A stretch of DNA of 64,000 bases from Pseudomonas brassicacearum (lineage in GTDB: Bacteria > Pseudomonadota > Gammaproteobacteria > Pseudomonadales > Pseudomonadaceae), in contig NZ_MOBK01000017.1 of the NCBI RefSeq assembly GCF_003732265.1, positions 53,681 to 117,680 on the forward strand, given 5' to 3'. The first letter of the stretch is position 1. Each line of letters opens with the position of its first letter. Positions 38,173 through 45,433 of the stretch are shown piece after piece. The notes beneath the pieces are model-generated. The model saw nothing but the letters and a program-made list of their open reading frames with translations, was not told the DNA's origin and did not search any database. A program made the translations under genes and the position numbers.

Positions 38173-40164
38173 TCAACGAACCTTGAACCGCCCCATGATC
38201 GAACTGACGCGCGCAGTGGCGTCCACCAATTGCCGGGTATTCAGTTCGCTGGCCTGACCGCTTTTGACCAATTCATCCACCATATGGCGGATCTGCACCA
38301 TGCTGCGGTTGATCTCTTCGGTCACCGCACTTTGCTGTGAAGCGGCGGTGGCGATTTGAGTGCTCAGGCCGTTGATGTGGCTGACGGAACCGGCCATTTC
38401 ATCCAGGCCGGAGTTGACCCGCGCCGTGGCGTCAGCGGCGGACTGGCAACTGGCCTGGGTGTTTTCCATTGCAGCGACCGACGAACTGACGCCTTGGGTC
38501 AGGCGCGTGAGCATTTCATTGATTTCCGAAGTGCTGGCCTGGGTGCGGCCGGCGAGGGCACGGACTTCATCGGCGACCACCGCAAAGCCTCGGCCTTGTT
38601 CACCTGCCCGCGCCGCTTCAATGGCGGCGTTGAGTGCCAGCAAGTTGGTTTGCCCGGCAATAGCGCCAATCACCCCGAGAATCTCGGTGATGCGTTGGGC
38701 GTCCTGCTGCATGCTCTCGACTTTGTGGGTGGCGCTGGCCACTTCCTCGATCAACGCAACTACGCTGCTCGACGCTTCGCCCACCACCACCCGCGAACGG
38801 TCGGCGTTTTCGTTGGCGCGCTTGGTAAAGGCCGCGGTCTCGGCGGCATTTTGTGCGACGCTTTCAGCGGTCGAACTCATCTCGGTAATGGCGGTGACGG
38901 TCTGATCGGTTTCCGAGGCGTGGCGCACCAGAATCTGACTGGTGTGGGCCGAGGTGCGTTGCAGGTTGTCCAGGCTCGAGGCCATGGCGCCGGTGGCCTG
39001 GGTCACTTCGCCGATCATGTTCTGCAAGTAGACGATAAAGGCGTTGACCGAGTAGCCGATGGCGCCGAGTTCGTCTTCGGCGCGGATGGTGATGCGCTTG
39101 GTCAGGTCGGCATCGCCGGCAGACAGCGCGTCGATATTGGCCTTGAGGATTTTCAGGCGCTGGACCAGTTGGCGGATCGCGTAGATCTGCAGCATTGCCA
39201 GAAGAATGACCATCGGGATTTGCAACAGGCTCAGGGTGCTGAGCACGTCGTCGCGCTGGGCAGTGATCAGTTTGCTCGGCAGGGCGGTAGCGAGGAACCA
39301 CGGCGAGCCTTCGATGGGGCGCATGAAGAAAGTGCTGTCTTCGCCGTTGTTGTCGAATTCGACGCGCTGCGACTGGTCACGGTTTTGCAGGCCGGCTTTC
39401 ACTTGGCTGGCGAACGGTGAGTTGCCCGCCAGTTCACTGATGTTTTTCAGGACGATCGGCCCGCTGATGCGCGAGCTGTTGCTGATGATCTTGCCGTCGG
39501 CTTCGACGATCAGCATCTCGGCGCCAAGGTCTTTTTCCTTTTGTGCGATCAAGTCGTTGAAAAAGCCCAGCGTCACGTCGATGGTCGACACGCCGTACGC
39601 CACGCCATTTTTCTGAATGGCCATGGCACAGTTGGTGCGCGGCTCGGCACTGGCATCATCTTTATAGGCCGCCGCCCAGGCACATTGGCCACGTGGCGTT
39701 TGCATGCCGCCCTTGTACCAGGCCTGGTCGTAGTAGTTCGGCGCGGCGTCACTGTTCCAGAACGTGTTGACCGCCAGTTTGCCCGAGGCGTCGCGGTGCC
39801 AGAAGGTGCTGAATTTGTTGCGCCCGGCTTCACGCTGGCCGGGCAACGGCCAGATCCCGCCGCCGAAGACTTTCAATTCGCCGTACTGATCCACCAGGCC
39901 TGGCAACACTGTGTCGATGCCGGCGCTGTCAAGCAACGCAATGGTTTGGGTGATGCTGCGTTGCTGGGCCTGAACCTTGTTCAGCTCACCCTGGATCTGC
40001 CGGGCGACGTCGGCGATGCGGTTGAGGGCCACCTGTTCTTCGGTATGGCGCAGTTTCGGCGCGACCAACTGGCTGATGCCGACCACCGTCAACACGAACA
40101 GCAACAGGATAAACAGGACCAGAAACAGCGTGTAGCGAGCCTGGATCGAACGGAATGTGGGCAT
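38173..40164 (-). CDS. Methyl-accepting chemotaxis protein with dCache-type sensor
   Basis: A 663-residue chemoreceptor. Order: membrane helix 1 (FLVLFILLLFVLTVVGI, ~10-32), a large periplasmic domain of ~265 residues consistent with dCache (NYYDQAWYKGG, GVSTIDVTLGFF), membrane helix 2 (IPMVILLAMLQIYAI, ~310), HAMP, then the signalling domain with the conserved hairpin IEAARAGEQGRGFAVVADEV and RALAGRTQAST. The start ATG at 40164 has AAGGACC; an upstream TTG at 40215 is unlikely. I could not assign a ligand. It is monocistronic, divergent from the gene at 40551. Confidence 0.94.
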   Translation of the reverse strand: MPTFRSIQARYTLFLVLFILLLFVLTVVGISQLVAPKLRHTEEQVALNRIADVARQIQGELNKVQAQQRSITQTIALLDSAGIDTVLPGLVDQYGELKVFGGGIWPLPGQREAGRNKFSTFWHRDASGKLAVNTFWNSDAAPNYYDQAWYKGGMQTPRGQCAWAAAYKDDASAEPRTNCAMAIQKNGVAYGVSTIDVTLGFFNDLIAQKEKDLGAEMLIVEADGKIISNSSRISGPIVLKNISELAGNSPFASQVKAGLQNRDQSQRVEFDNNGEDSTFFMRPIEGSPWFLATALPSKLITAQRDDVLSTLSLLQIPMVILLAMLQIYAIRQLVQRLKILKANIDALSAGDADLTKRITIRAEDELGAIGYSVNAFIVYLQNMIGEVTQATGAMASSLDNLQRTSAHTSQILVRHASETDQTVTAITEMSSTAESVAQNAAETAAFTKRANENADRSRVVVGEASSSVVALIEEVASATHKVESMQQDAQRITEILGVIGAIAGQTNLLALNAAIEAARAGEQGRGFAVVADEVRALAGRTQASTSEINEMLTRLTQGVSSSVAAMENTQASCQSAADATARVNSGLDEMAGSVSHINGLSTQIATAASQQSAVTEEINRSMVQIRHMVDELVKSGQASELNTRQLVDATARVSSIMGRFKVR

Positions 40165-40524
40165 GGGACCGGTCCTTGTGTGCAGCACTTTTATTATTAG
40201 GTTTGGGGGAGGCATCGGTGCTTCATCGGGCTATCGGCTTGCGCAGACATAGCTTTAGGCACGATCGTCCAAGAACGGGCGTCAGTGGCAAAAGGCGTCA
40301 GGTATCGAAACGGATACAAACAAACTAACCGAGACGTACAAAGTGCCTCGTTAGTTGACTAGACCCATTCGGCAAAGTTTGTCTAGACCAATAAATCCGG
40401 GTACTTGCCGGTTTGTATCTGAAATGTACGTAAATTGTAAAAAACAGCAAATAGTGGTTGGAGTGGCCAGTTGCCAGAGTCGATACTCGCCCGCTCTAAA
40501 CCCGGTCAAAAGAAGGAACTAAAT
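40165..40524. other. AT-rich divergent regulatory region with repeats
   Basis: About 360 bases without a gene, AT-richer than its surroundings. It contains an imperfect hairpin (ACTAACCGAG / CTCGTTAGT, ~40323-40356), a repeated CTAGACC at 40359 and 40383, and a repeated GTAC-containing stretch (GACGTACAAAG, ATGTACGTAAATTG). These look like control sites for the chemoreceptor and/or the 40551 gene, but I recognise no specific regulator's box. Confidence 0.35.
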
Positions 40525-40554
40525 ATGGTCACGCAGTCGGAAGCTCAGTCATGA
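40525..40554 (+). CDS. Possible nine-codon leader ORF overlapping the 40551 gene
   Basis: AAGGAACTAAAT followed by ATG starts MVTQSEAQS and a TGA whose first two bases are the last two of the next gene's ATG (TCATGA). The leader has the stronger ribosome binding site of the two. It could couple or control translation of the 176-residue protein. Equally it may be chance. Confidence 0.25.
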   Translation: MVTQSEAQS

Positions 40555-41081
40555 CTATCGGCTATGCAGGGGGGTGGACGGCCAAGGCGGGTCTACTGGT
40601 GCAGAATACTGGCGGCGGCAAGCCCGTCACGCACAGCGCCAGGGTCAAGCAAATGCTCGCGCTGGTGGGCACCAATCCAAACGCGCTGAATGCGGCGAAG
40701 ATGGATGAGCAGAAAATATTCAGGAACGTTAAAGGCTTCGACCCGGAAAATGTATCGTCCAGACAACTGGGTAATCTCAGTGCGTTTTTACGCGGCAGAG
40801 GTCTGATTTCCGATATTACTTCGATGACCTTGATGAACGCCGGGGACAAGTTTGATCGGTTCGGGGTACAGAATGACCCGGATGCGAAGTTCAACGCCCT
40901 GGAGTACTTCGCCACGCAACTGGACACCATCCAGAACAACAGCATCAAGGGCGATAAATACGCGGTTGGCTTGATCCCGGAATACAAGACAGCCATTTAC
41001 GTCCTGCAAAATCTGGCCAGTTACGGCAAGGGCAACGGCACTACCGTCCCGACGGACAAGGGTGTCAACTCCAAGGCGTGA
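40551..41081 (+). CDS. Hypothetical 176-residue protein, unrecognised
   Basis: I do not recognise this protein. It is hydrophilic, with no signal peptide or membrane helix, a Gly/Thr-rich N-terminus (GYAGGWTAKAGLLVQNTGGG), a central predicted helical region (RQLGNLSAFLRGRG, MNAGDKFDRFG, ALEYFATQLDTIQ) and a disordered C-terminus (GKGNGTTVPTDKG). The start ATG at 40551 has GGAAG seven bases ahead and no in-frame alternative. Its upstream region is AT-rich and the gene stands alone, suggesting an accessory gene. The shape (Gly-rich, no Cys, flexible ends) would suit a secreted or structural protein, but nothing specific supports that. Confidence 0.7.
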   Translation: MTIGYAGGWTAKAGLLVQNTGGGKPVTHSARVKQMLALVGTNPNALNAAKMDEQKIFRNVKGFDPENVSSRQLGNLSAFLRGRGLISDITSMTLMNAGDKFDRFGVQNDPDAKFNALEYFATQLDTIQNNSIKGDKYAVGLIPEYKTAIYVLQNLASYGKGNGTTVPTDKGVNSKA

Positions 41082-41090
41082 AAAGTTGCC

Positions 41091-41114
41091 GGCCCGCTCA
41101 GGGTAGAGCGGGCC
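41091..41114. terminator. Hairpin between convergent genes
   Basis: GGCCCGCTC (41091-41099) and GAGCGGGCC (41106-41114), 9-bp perfect stem with AGGGTA loop, ten bases after the stop of the 40551 gene and just before the aldo/keto reductase stop. There is no T run, so it is a weak or bidirectional terminator. Confidence 0.55.
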
Positions 41115-41125
41115 AGGCTCTGTTG

Positions 41126-42121
41126 CTAGCGGTCGAGCAACTTCATGACTTCCTCGGGGTAACGCATGCCTGCGGTGGCATTGGCGGGAAATATAGCTTC
41201 CAGCGCTTTCAATTCATCAGCGCTGAGTTTTACCTCCAATGCCGCGACGTTTTCTTCCAGGTATTTGCGCTGTTTGGTTCCAGGGATCGGGATCAGATAG
41301 TCCCCTTGCGCCAGCACCCAGGCCAACGCCAATTGGCCTGCGGTCACGCCTTTTTCTGCGGCCAGTGCCTGTACTTGCTGGACCAGCAGCAGATTCTTCG
41401 CAAAGTTTTCTCCTTGAAAACGCGGGCTTAAACGACGGTAATCATCCGCCGCAAAGTCGTCCGGGCTTTTCAGTGCGCCCGTCAGAAAGCCACGTCCCAA
41501 CGGGCTGTAGGGGACAAACGCCACGCCCAGCCGCTGACACGCCGACAGGCAACCGTTTTCTTCCTGGTCACGGCTCCACAACGAATACTCACTTTGCAGC
41601 GCGCTGATGGGGTGCACCTTGTGCGCCCGTTCCAGGGTAGCGACCGACGCCTCGCTCAAGCCCAGATAACGCACCTTGCCGGCCTTCACCAGCTCGGCCA
41701 TGGCGCCGACGGTTTCTTCGATGGCCACCTGCGGATCAATCCGGTGCTGGTAATACAAATCGAGGGTTTCAACGCCGAGACGCTTGAGTGTGCCGTCGAT
41801 GGAGGCGCGAATGTAGTCCGGCCGGCCATTGACACCCCGGGCGGTAGGGTTGGACGGATCGCGGACAATGCCGAACTTGCTCGCTAGAAACACCTGGTCG
41901 CGTTTGCCGGCAATGGCTTTACCGATCAGTTCTTCGTTGGTGTGCGGGCCGTACATGTCGGCGGTGTCGAGCAGGTTGATCCCGAGTTCGAGTGCGCGAT
42001 GCAACGTGGCGGTGGCCTCGCGGGTATCCACGCCAGTGGTGTAGAAATCGGTCATGCCCATGCAGCCCAGGCCGATGGCGGAAACCTGCGGGCCGTTTTT
42101 GCCCAATTGACGTGTTTGCAT
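41126..42121 (-). CDS. Aldo/keto reductase
   Basis: NADPH-dependent aldo/keto reductase of the AKR13/YakC-like group, 331 residues. The catalytic tetrad is visible: Asp and Tyr in LLDTADMYGPH, Lys in FLASKFGIV, His in YYQHRID. The NADP-binding C-terminal part has IPIPGTKQRKYLEEN. ATG 42121 (MQTRQLGKNG) follows GGGAG. It is divergent from a LysR-family gene with a 118-base shared upstream region, so that regulator is its likely controller. Substrate unknown. Confidence 0.94.
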   Translation of the reverse strand: MQTRQLGKNGPQVSAIGLGCMGMTDFYTTGVDTREATATLHRALELGINLLDTADMYGPHTNEELIGKAIAGKRDQVFLASKFGIVRDPSNPTARGVNGRPDYIRASIDGTLKRLGVETLDLYYQHRIDPQVAIEETVGAMAELVKAGKVRYLGLSEASVATLERAHKVHPISALQSEYSLWSRDQEENGCLSACQRLGVAFVPYSPLGRGFLTGALKSPDDFAADDYRRLSPRFQGENFAKNLLLVQQVQALAAEKGVTAGQLALAWVLAQGDYLIPIPGTKQRKYLEENVAALEVKLSADELKALEAIFPANATAGMRYPEEVMKLLDR

Positions 42122-42239
42122 GAAATCAACTCCCTGTGGTGTGAGCGCACAGTGTCGACCTCGACAGAAACAAGATAAACCGGCTAAAACTGCTATCACT
42201 GTTCGTTTTTTCTAAATAATCATCAGGAACGCCAGAGCA

Positions 42240-43166
42240 ATGGACCGTTTCAACGCCATGCGCGTTTTTACCCGAATCGTCGAACTCGGTGGGTTTGCCA
42301 AAGCGGCCGATAGCCTGCAATTGCCCCGCGCGTCGGTCACTGTGTTGATCAAACAGCTTGAAGCGCATCTCGGGGTGCAACTGCTGCAGCGCACCACGCG
42401 ACAGATTAGCCTGACCCTCGACGGCGCGGCCTATTACCCCCGTTGTGTGCGTCTGTTGGCGGACCTGGAGGAGACTGAAGCGGTGTTTTCCGCCGCTCGA
42501 CACAACCCCAAAGGGTTGCTGCGGGTGGACATGCCGGCAGGGATCGGGCGCTTGATCGTAATTCCGGCGTTGCCGGAGTTCACCCGCCGTTATCCTTTGA
42601 TCGAACTGGAACTCGGTCTGAATGACCGTACTGTCGATTTGATCCGCGAAGGGGTCGACTGCGTGTTGCGTGGCGGCTCCGCGCTGGATGAGTCATTGGT
42701 GGCGCGGCCGCTGGTCATGCTGGATCAGGTGACCTGTGCCAGCCCTGACTACTTGCAACGCCATGGAACCCCTCAGTGTCTGGCAGACCTCGAAGGGCAC
42801 CGGATGGTGGAATATTTCTCTGGCACGACCGGTAAGCGTTTTGGACTGGAATTCCAGGTTGATGGCGACGTTCAGCTCCTGGATTTGCCCAAACAGGTGG
42901 CGGTCAACAGTGCTGACGGTTACCTCGCTGCCTGTGAGGCGGGATATGGGCTGATTCAGACCCCGTATTACCACGTTGCCCGCCAGCTCGAAGAAGGACG
43001 ATTGTGTGAAGTGCTCGGGAACGTGCCGCCACCGGTGATGCCGCTGACGGCGCTGTATCCGCCTCACCGCCAGTTGTCCCGGCGGGTCAGGGTGTTTGTC
43101 GACTGGCTGGTGGAGCTTTGCGCGCAGCCGGGTCTTAACGTTTACAGGAAGGGTTCAAGCGGCTGA
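42240..43166 (+). CDS. LysR-family transcriptional regulator (divergent to the aldo/keto reductase)
   Basis: A 308-residue LTTR. The N-terminal winged helix is MDRFNAMRVFTRIVELGGFA with the recognition helix LPRASVTVLIKQLEAHLG; the effector domain follows (GLLRVDMPAGIGRLIVIPALPEF). It is of the CrgA-like branch (PRASVTVLIKQLE). It is probably an autoregulated activator or repressor of the neighbouring reductase. Its 3' end overlaps the opposing GNAT-like gene by 12 bases, marking the boundary with the LuxC/LuxE cluster. Confidence 0.93.
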   Translation: MDRFNAMRVFTRIVELGGFAKAADSLQLPRASVTVLIKQLEAHLGVQLLQRTTRQISLTLDGAAYYPRCVRLLADLEETEAVFSAARHNPKGLLRVDMPAGIGRLIVIPALPEFTRRYPLIELELGLNDRTVDLIREGVDCVLRGGSALDESLVARPLVMLDQVTCASPDYLQRHGTPQCLADLEGHRMVEYFSGTTGKRFGLEFQVDGDVQLLDLPKQVAVNSADGYLAACEAGYGLIQTPYYHVARQLEEGRLCEVLGNVPPPVMPLTALYPPHRQLSRRVRVFVDWLVELCAQPGLNVYRKGSSG

Positions 43167-44090
43167 GCAGGTGCTGTCCAGCGCCCTGACGTCGCGCTGT
43201 AAATTATCGTGCAACTGTTGCATGTCAGGGCAATGCAGGGAGAGGTGACGCGGCTGCACCCCTCGGTGAAACAGCGCAAACCAGCCGTTGCTGTGAAGGG
43301 TGGGCATCAATCCACTGAAGGTGAAACCCAGCATCGTCAAACGGTGCAGGTCCTCGGCAAAGTGGCGTGACAGCTCGATTTTGGCCGAAATGAGCCAATG
43401 GCTGGGCAACCGCCGGAGCTGGTCCAGCAATGCGTCGTTCAAACGGTGAATGACGACGACGTAGCGTTGGTGATTTTGCCTGATTTGCAATGGCATCGGC
43501 GCTGGCGACGTCGTGGCCCGATAAGTCCCGAACACATCACACAAGCGTTGCATAAGCCTGCGACAACTTACAGGCCATTGAATGTCGGGTAACGGGCGTG
43601 TGTGCCCCTCGACCAGATAACAACCGAGCACCATGGTTTCCAGGAGCGGCTTTGTGAGCGGGGATGGCGCGTAGTCGGGAAGCAAACCCGTGCTGTGAAA
43701 GCCAATGGTGTGGGCCATGCGTTGCGTGTGGATATGGTGCGTGACTTGTTTGATCAAGACGTTCTTGACCCCTTGCGCAGAGGACTGCAACAACAAATCC
43801 CGACCCAGGTGTGTCGCGATACGTTGCCCTCGCGCCGCAGGGTGAACCACGCTCAGGGCCAGCTCAGGGTTATCCGACAGTGAGTCACGGCATAACGCGG
43901 CGTGTCCGAGAACCCGTTCGCCGTCGACCGCCAGCATGGAGAACCATTGGCCGTCGGCATTGTGCTGACTGATCATGTTCGGCAGATAAACGTCCGGTCG
44001 AGGGTAATGATCCCCATAGATCTGGTGAAACAACTGGCTCACGGCGGGTGCATCACCCGGCTGGAAGCGACGATAAAGGAGTGTCGTCAT
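43155..44090 (-). CDS. GNAT-like acetyltransferase protein, last gene of the LuxC/LuxE-type cluster
   Basis: A 311-residue protein with a GNAT-like N-terminal half: YRRFQPGDAPAVSQLFHQIYG, then VLGHAALCRDS and LALSVVHPAARGQRIATHLGR, which has the acetyl-CoA binding R/Q-x-x-G-x-A look. The C-terminal ~150 residues (QNHQRYVVVIHRLNDALL, LTMLGFTFSGLMP) are not recognised, though a second GNAT-like fold is possible. The start ATG overlaps the upstream ligand stop by one base (TGATG); GTG 44093 is an alternative. Tight coupling makes it part of the five-gene cluster, where it could acylate an activated or amine intermediate. Its stop overlaps the opposing LysR gene. Confidence 0.75.
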   Translation of the reverse strand: MTTLLYRRFQPGDAPAVSQLFHQIYGDHYPRPDVYLPNMISQHNADGQWFSMLAVDGERVLGHAALCRDSLSDNPELALSVVHPAARGQRIATHLGRDLLLQSSAQGVKNVLIKQVTHHIHTQRMAHTIGFHSTGLLPDYAPSPLTKPLLETMVLGCYLVEGHTRPLPDIQWPVSCRRLMQRLCDVFGTYRATTSPAPMPLQIRQNHQRYVVVIHRLNDALLDQLRRLPSHWLISAKIELSRHFAEDLHRLTMLGFTFSGLMPTLHSNGWFALFHRGVQPRHLSLHCPDMQQLHDNLQRDVRALDSTCSAA

Positions 44091-45379
44091 CACGCAAGCT
44101 CCGTTGACGGCGAGTCATAGACGCGCAAGTCCAGGACGCGCATCTGTTTGCCAGAACGCGGGTGAAGGTTCAAATCGGTGATCGCGCTTGGCTCCACGCG
44201 TAGCTCCAGCAACCCCTGGTGATTCAGCTGCACGATGCCGGGATGGTGGGCGGTCAGCGCTTCATGCAGCGCGTTGCCGATGAGGGCTGTGTCGGTGGAT
44301 GGGCTAGCGGGCACCCACTTCACCGTCACGAGGTCTTTGACGCCCTCTTGCTCGATCACCAACTGCCATTGATCGCTGTCAGCGATGCGCTGCACGATCA
44401 ACAGGATTTCATCGATCAGCAACGACAATGTCCCTACCCGGACCCGTTGACTGTGGGCACTGCGCCCCTTGAGCGCGAATTTTCGCATCGGCGTCGCGCT
44501 TGGTTCACGCCAGCAAGCGCGGTCACCCACTGGATAACGCAGCAGGGGCATAAGGCGGCGCGTCAGGTTGGTGACCACCAGCAAACCGGTACGGTCACAC
44601 TCTTCGATGACTTCGCCGGTGAGTTCATCGACGATTTCCAGCAGTGTGTGAGGTTCAAACGTCCGATGCTCTCCCAAGACACAGTCCCGGCTGCTGGCCC
44701 CGATCAGACCGGCATCGACACTGGCGTAGCCGGCGGAGGCGACGCGCGCGTTGGGAAGCACTGCCTTGAGAATGTCGATTTGCGCGGGGAACAGGCTTTC
44801 GCCGCCGTACAACAACGTATCGACCCCGCATAGCACGCGTTGATGCCGATTCAGATAGGCGGCAAATTGCAACAACTGGGCCGGTACGCCTGCCAGTACG
44901 TTGATCCGATGCTGATCAACGGCATCGGCCAGTACGTCCATGTCGACGTTGCCCGTGAAGGGAAACTCGCAAATGGAGTGTTTGACGTGCGCCAGTGAGT
45001 CGTGGAAGAACACGAAACTGGCGTACAGATCGCCGGAAAAAAACAGATTGGCAACCCGGTCGCCGTCCTTCAGTTGAGAGGAAATGCTCTGTGCGAATGT
45101 CTTTACCAATGTCTGCCATTCATCGGAGGTATAAACACTAAGTTTTCCGTGACTGGTCGAGCCGCCGGTTTTAAACACCAAGCCGCCGTCGACACCTCCC
45201 GTCAGCACCTGCCAATGATTCAAGTCGTGACTGTCTGTCCAGTATTCATCCGCGTTTATGAATGGCAGTTCCTTTAAAGCAACTTCGCCCGCGGGTAAGT
45301 GACGCAGGTGTTTGCGGTAGAAGTTCGAGTGTTGCCTTATGAAAGGCACAAGTTGTTCTAGCGAATATATGGAATTCAC
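44090..45379 (-). CDS. PaaK/CapK-like adenylate-forming ligase
   Basis: A 429-residue protein of the phenylacetate-CoA-ligase-like (PaaK/CapK) branch of adenylate-forming enzymes. Motifs: the phosphate-binding loop FKTGGSTSHGK, INVLAGVPAQLLQFA, LYGGESLFPAQ, SAGYASVDAGL (acyl/adenine pocket), GLLVVTNLTRRLMPLLRYPVGD (the conserved Y-x-x-GD). It is paralogous to the C-terminal half of the next gene upstream (same GxPA/TL, GGE, YxSVDAG, YxxGD order). GTG 45379 is the start, with AGAGAG before it. It probably activates a carboxylic acid as acyl-adenylate; the acceptor (CoA, protein or amine) is unknown. Confidence 0.82.
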   Translation of the reverse strand: MNSIYSLEQLVPFIRQHSNFYRKHLRHLPAGEVALKELPFINADEYWTDSHDLNHWQVLTGGVDGGLVFKTGGSTSHGKLSVYTSDEWQTLVKTFAQSISSQLKDGDRVANLFFSGDLYASFVFFHDSLAHVKHSICEFPFTGNVDMDVLADAVDQHRINVLAGVPAQLLQFAAYLNRHQRVLCGVDTLLYGGESLFPAQIDILKAVLPNARVASAGYASVDAGLIGASSRDCVLGEHRTFEPHTLLEIVDELTGEVIEECDRTGLLVVTNLTRRLMPLLRYPVGDRACWREPSATPMRKFALKGRSAHSQRVRVGTLSLLIDEILLIVQRIADSDQWQLVIEQEGVKDLVTVKWVPASPSTDTALIGNALHEALTAHHPGIVQLNHQGLLELRVEPSAITDLNLHPRSGKQMRVLDLRVYDSPSTELA

Positions 45380-45433
45380 GGGGCTCTCTTTTTTATCAGG
45401 CGTGTCTACGGTTAAAAGACAGGGTGTTGCTAA

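Noticed and set aside
40490..40560. HrpL (type III secretion) promoter and effector
   Set aside because: GGAACT occurs just before the leader ORF, but no CCAC element follows at 15-16 bases, and no secretion chaperone or apparatus gene is nearby.
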